From contig NZ_JBGCCH010000012.1 in assembly GCF_041261205.1 (NCBI RefSeq), positions 1 through 64,000 of the forward strand: DNA of 64,000 nt, read 5' to 3'. Position 1 is the first letter of the stretch; each line of letters opens with the position of its first letter. Of the stretch, positions 61,635 through 64,000 are shown one piece after another. The notes beneath the pieces are model-generated. The model was not told the origin of the DNA. It was given only the letters and a program-made list of their open reading frames with translations, and ran no database searches. The DNA is from Catenulispora sp. MAP5-51. Lineage in GTDB: Bacteria; Actinomycetota; Actinomycetes; Streptomycetales; Catenulisporaceae. Position numbers and translations under genes: made by a program.

Positions 61635-63995
61635 CTACGGCGCCCCGGCGGCCAACCGCTCCAGCACCGCCTCGATCCGCGCGGCCGGCACCGGTCTGGA
61701 GTAGTAGAAGCCCTGGCCGTAGTCGACGCCGAGGGCGGTCAGCCGGCGGGCCTGGTCCGGGGTCTCGATGCCCTCGGCGGTGACGGTCATGCCGGCGGCG
61801 TGGGCCATGGCCACCAGGCTGGTGATCACGGACTCGGCGAAGCCGCCGGCCTCGCTGCCGAGGTCGGCGACGAAGGATGCGTCGATCTTCAGCGAGGTGG
61901 CGGGCAGGTCGCGCAGGCGGGCCAGGTTGGAGTAGCCGGTGCCGAAGTCGTCGACCGCTATGCCGATGCCCATGTCGGCCAGGGTGTGCAGGGTGCCGGG
62001 GCCGGGCAGGCCGTCGAGGGCGTCGCGCTCCTCGGTGTCCATCAGCGCGGTCTCGGTGATCTCCAGGCACAGGCGCCGCGGCGGGAGGCCGGAGGCTTCC
62101 AGGGCGGCGGCGACCTCGTGGACCAGGCTGTAGTCGTGCACCTGGCGGACCGCGACGTTCACCGCGACGGCCGGGCCGTCCGGCCAGGACGCGGCGTCGT
62201 GGACCGCGCGGTCCAGGACCCAGCGGCCGAGCTCGACGATGGCGCCCGTCTCCTCGGCGACCGGGATGAACTCCTCCGGCTTGAGCAGGCCGCGTTCCGG
62301 GTGGCGCCAGCGGACCAGGGCCTCGACGGCCGGCGGGCGGCCGCCGGCCAGGGCCACGATCGGCTGGTAGTCCAGGAACATCTCGCCGGATTCCAGGGCC
62401 GCCGGCAGCGCCTGGGCCAGGGCGTAGCGGTGGACCTCGCGGGCGTTGCGGTCCTCGTCGAACAGCGCGAAGTCGGCTTTGCCGGCGGACTTGGCCCAGT
62501 ACAGCGTGATGTCGGCGGCGCGCAGCAGCTCGGTGGCCTCGGCCCCGGCGGCGGGCCGCTCGACCAGGCCGGCGCTGGCGGTGACGGTGACGGTGTGGCC
62601 GTCGAGCAGGACCGGCTGGCGGACCGCTTCCAGGACGTTCTCGATGACCGGGAACACCGACTGCGGGCCCTGGGTGCGCCGGAAGAGGATCACGAACTCG
62701 TCGCCCCCCATGCGGGCCACGACGTGGCGGCGGGGGTCGGTGGCGGCCGACAGGCGGTGCGCTATCTCGGTCAGGAGCTCATCGCCCGCCTGGTGGCCGA
62801 GGGTGTCGTTGACGCCCTTGAAGCCGTCCAGGTCCAGGAAGCACAGGCCCAGGCGGTCCTCGGGGCCGGCGCTGCACAGCAGCTCCTCGACCGCGTCCAG
62901 CAGCCGGACCCGGTTCGGCAGACCGGTCAGGGCGTCGTGGGTGGCCTGGTGCCGGAGCTGGTCGGTGGCGCGCCGGCGCTCGGTGACGTCCTCGTGCAGC
63001 GCGATCACCAGCGCCACGTCGCCGCTGTCGTCGCGCACGGCGGTGGTGCGCACGTGGGTCCACACCACGCCCCCGTCCAGCCGCCGGATGCGGGTGTCGG
63101 CCTCGGCCTCGGTCTGCTCCCCGGCCAGCAGGGCGTTGTAGCCGCGCCAGTACTCCCCCGGCTCGGTCGGGTCGATCAGGTTCCTGATGGTGCGGCCGCG
63201 CGCGGCGTAGGCGTCGACGCCGAGCATCTCGGCCAGCGCCGGGTTCACCTCCAGCACCTGGCCGTGCTTGTCGGTGATGACGATGCCCAGCGCCGCGTTG
63301 CGGAACACGGTGCGGAACCGCGCCTCGCCGGCCCGGTAGGCGGTGAGCACCGCCTCGTGGATGGAGGCCTGCTCGGCCCGGGTACGCTCGCGCAGGCCCT
63401 CGGCGAAGGCGGAGGCCAGGCCGGCCCGCAGCGCCGAACGCGTCTCCGGACGCAGATAGGGCGGCAGGTGGCGGTCGATCACCTCGATGGAGGTGGCGAC
63501 GCAGGCGCCCTGGAAGCAGTGCGCGTCGATGAGGGCGCCGGCGGCCTGCACGCCGATCTTGCGGGCCAGCTCGGGATCGTCGGGCACGGCGACGACCTGC
63601 TCGGCCAGCGGAGTGACCACGCGCAGGGAGTGCTCGAAGCCCAGAGGCGTGGCCGCGGCGGCGGACAGGGCCACGGCCCAGGCGCGGGCGAAGGTCTCGG
63701 TGGGGCCGATGTCGGAGTCGGCGGCCGAGGGCACGGCGGCCGGCGACGGGGGCGCCAAGCTGGACAAGTCGGCGGTCTCGCGCGCGGCCGGGTCGGTCGT
63801 GGTGGCGAAGCGGACGTCTACCAGGCCGGCGATGAGGGGGCGGTCCGGGTGGGAGTCGGGGTCGTCGGCGGCCATGTCCGGAGTTGCTGCGGCCGGGCCG
63901 GTTTCCACGGGATCATCATCCGCTGAAGAGGCTGAGGCGCGCGGCGCGGCCGCCCCCTGTGCCCCGCCCGAGCCGGCGCTCCCGCGCTCCCACAC
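61635..63995 (-). CDS. PAS-GGDEF-EAL cyclic-di-GMP protein (start may lie beyond the window)
   Basis: About 786 residues visible. An N-terminal region (about 80-215) with a Cys-containing GALIDAHCFQGACVATSIEV helix is followed by a PAS domain (about 225-335), GGDEF domain (MGGDEFVILF intact, LDLDGFKGVNDTLGHQAGDE) and EAL domain (VEALVRWRHPERG, ITETALMDTEE, VDDFGTGYSNLARL, AEGIET). Both the cyclase and the phosphodiesterase motifs look catalytically complete. It makes and/or degrades c-di-GMP, a developmental signal in actinomycetes. No membrane helix is visible. GTG 63995 is near the window edge, so the true start could be further upstream. Confidence 0.9.
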   Translation of the reverse strand: MWERGSAGSGGAQGAAAPRASASSADDDPVETGPAAATPDMAADDPDSHPDRPLIAGLVDVRFATTTDPAARETADLSSLAPPSPAAVPSAADSDIGPTETFARAWAVALSAAAATPLGFEHSLRVVTPLAEQVVAVPDDPELARKIGVQAAGALIDAHCFQGACVATSIEVIDRHLPPYLRPETRSALRAGLASAFAEGLRERTRAEQASIHEAVLTAYRAGEARFRTVFRNAALGIVITDKHGQVLEVNPALAEMLGVDAYAARGRTIRNLIDPTEPGEYWRGYNALLAGEQTEAEADTRIRRLDGGVVWTHVRTTAVRDDSGDVALVIALHEDVTERRRATDQLRHQATHDALTGLPNRVRLLDAVEELLCSAGPEDRLGLCFLDLDGFKGVNDTLGHQAGDELLTEIAHRLSAATDPRRHVVARMGGDEFVILFRRTQGPQSVFPVIENVLEAVRQPVLLDGHTVTVTASAGLVERPAAGAEATELLRAADITLYWAKSAGKADFALFDEDRNAREVHRYALAQALPAALESGEMFLDYQPIVALAGGRPPAVEALVRWRHPERGLLKPEEFIPVAEETGAIVELGRWVLDRAVHDAASWPDGPAVAVNVAVRQVHDYSLVHEVAAALEASGLPPRRLCLEITETALMDTEERDALDGLPGPGTLHTLADMGIGIAVDDFGTGYSNLARLRDLPATSLKIDASFVADLGSEAGGFAESVITSLVAMAHAAGMTVTAEGIETPDQARRLTALGVDYGQGFYYSRPVPAARIEAVLERLAAGAP

Positions 63996-64000
63996 CTCGG

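Noticed and set aside
61800-63926. 708-codon plus-strand open frame
   Set aside because: Antisense shadow of the GGDEF-EAL gene, whose motifs are unambiguous.

Overview
The window is about 70% G+C, with GTG/TTG starts, purine-rich ribosome-binding sites, many one- to four-base ATGA/GTGA gene overlaps, an actinobacterial conservon, several ECF sigma factors and a DasR-type chitinase operator. All of this points to the chromosome of a filamentous soil actinomycete. The gene content would suit a Catenulispora- or Streptomyces-like organism; that placement is inference. No rRNA, tRNA, phage, integrase or complete insertion sequence was seen.

Layout. 1-483 is an intergenic repeat copy. 484-2392 holds a covalent-FAD oxidase and a YCII/DGPF protein behind two near-identical ECF-type promoters. 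2596-6181 holds a sedolisin and a large secreted partner. 6352-8108 holds a double-HTH protein followed by a minisatellite, and a DAO-type oxidoreductase. 8213-11911 is a conservon (kinase, roadblock, DUF742, GTPase) with a divergent roadblock protein. 11875-15900 is the most striking locus: a single polypeptide joining an ECF sigma factor, a zinc anti-sigma-like motif, a membrane helix and a GH128 beta-1,3-glucanase-type domain, overlapping two membrane-tethered thaumatin-like proteins. 16031-19473 holds an ECF/Rieske operon divergent from a cupredoxin/phosphoesterase/membrane-protein operon, with matched back-to-back promoters.

19564-25598 carries a beta-helix lipoprotein, a PHP hydrolase, membrane proteins, a TIGR03086-type protein and a SnoaL-tailed sigma factor. 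25599-26700 is a large block of stacked palindromes. 26701-35326 is a glycoside-uptake locus: GH1 glucosidase, an Opp-type ABC importer, a binding protein and a LacI regulator. 35776-42854 has a DUF1023-like hydrolase, GH130, dodecin, a Mut7-C protein, a DUF1266-type protein, DeoR and an Mrr-type nuclease. 42826-45716 is a minimal class III/IV lanthipeptide locus: a three-domain LanL/LanKC enzyme with a CCG zinc motif and an unannotated 55-residue precursor peptide.

45786-49629 has LtrA, GNAT, NmrA and AraC genes. 49630-50207 has another repeat copy and four tandem hairpins. 50208-56562 has a ROK repressor, two uncharacterised proteins and a DasR-controlled secreted chitinase. 56567-63995 has an HD protein, a glycolate-oxidase-like operon ending in an orphan D-serine-dehydratase C-terminal domain, an alpha/beta hydrolase, a frameshifted DUF6304-like pseudogene and a PAS-GGDEF-EAL protein.

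Themes: surface sensing or attack of fungal-type polymers (GH128, thaumatin-like proteins, GH18 chitinase), ECF signalling with distinguishable promoter motifs, and a modular family of intergenic palindromic repeats lying at the 3' ends of genes, in two of three cases between convergent genes.
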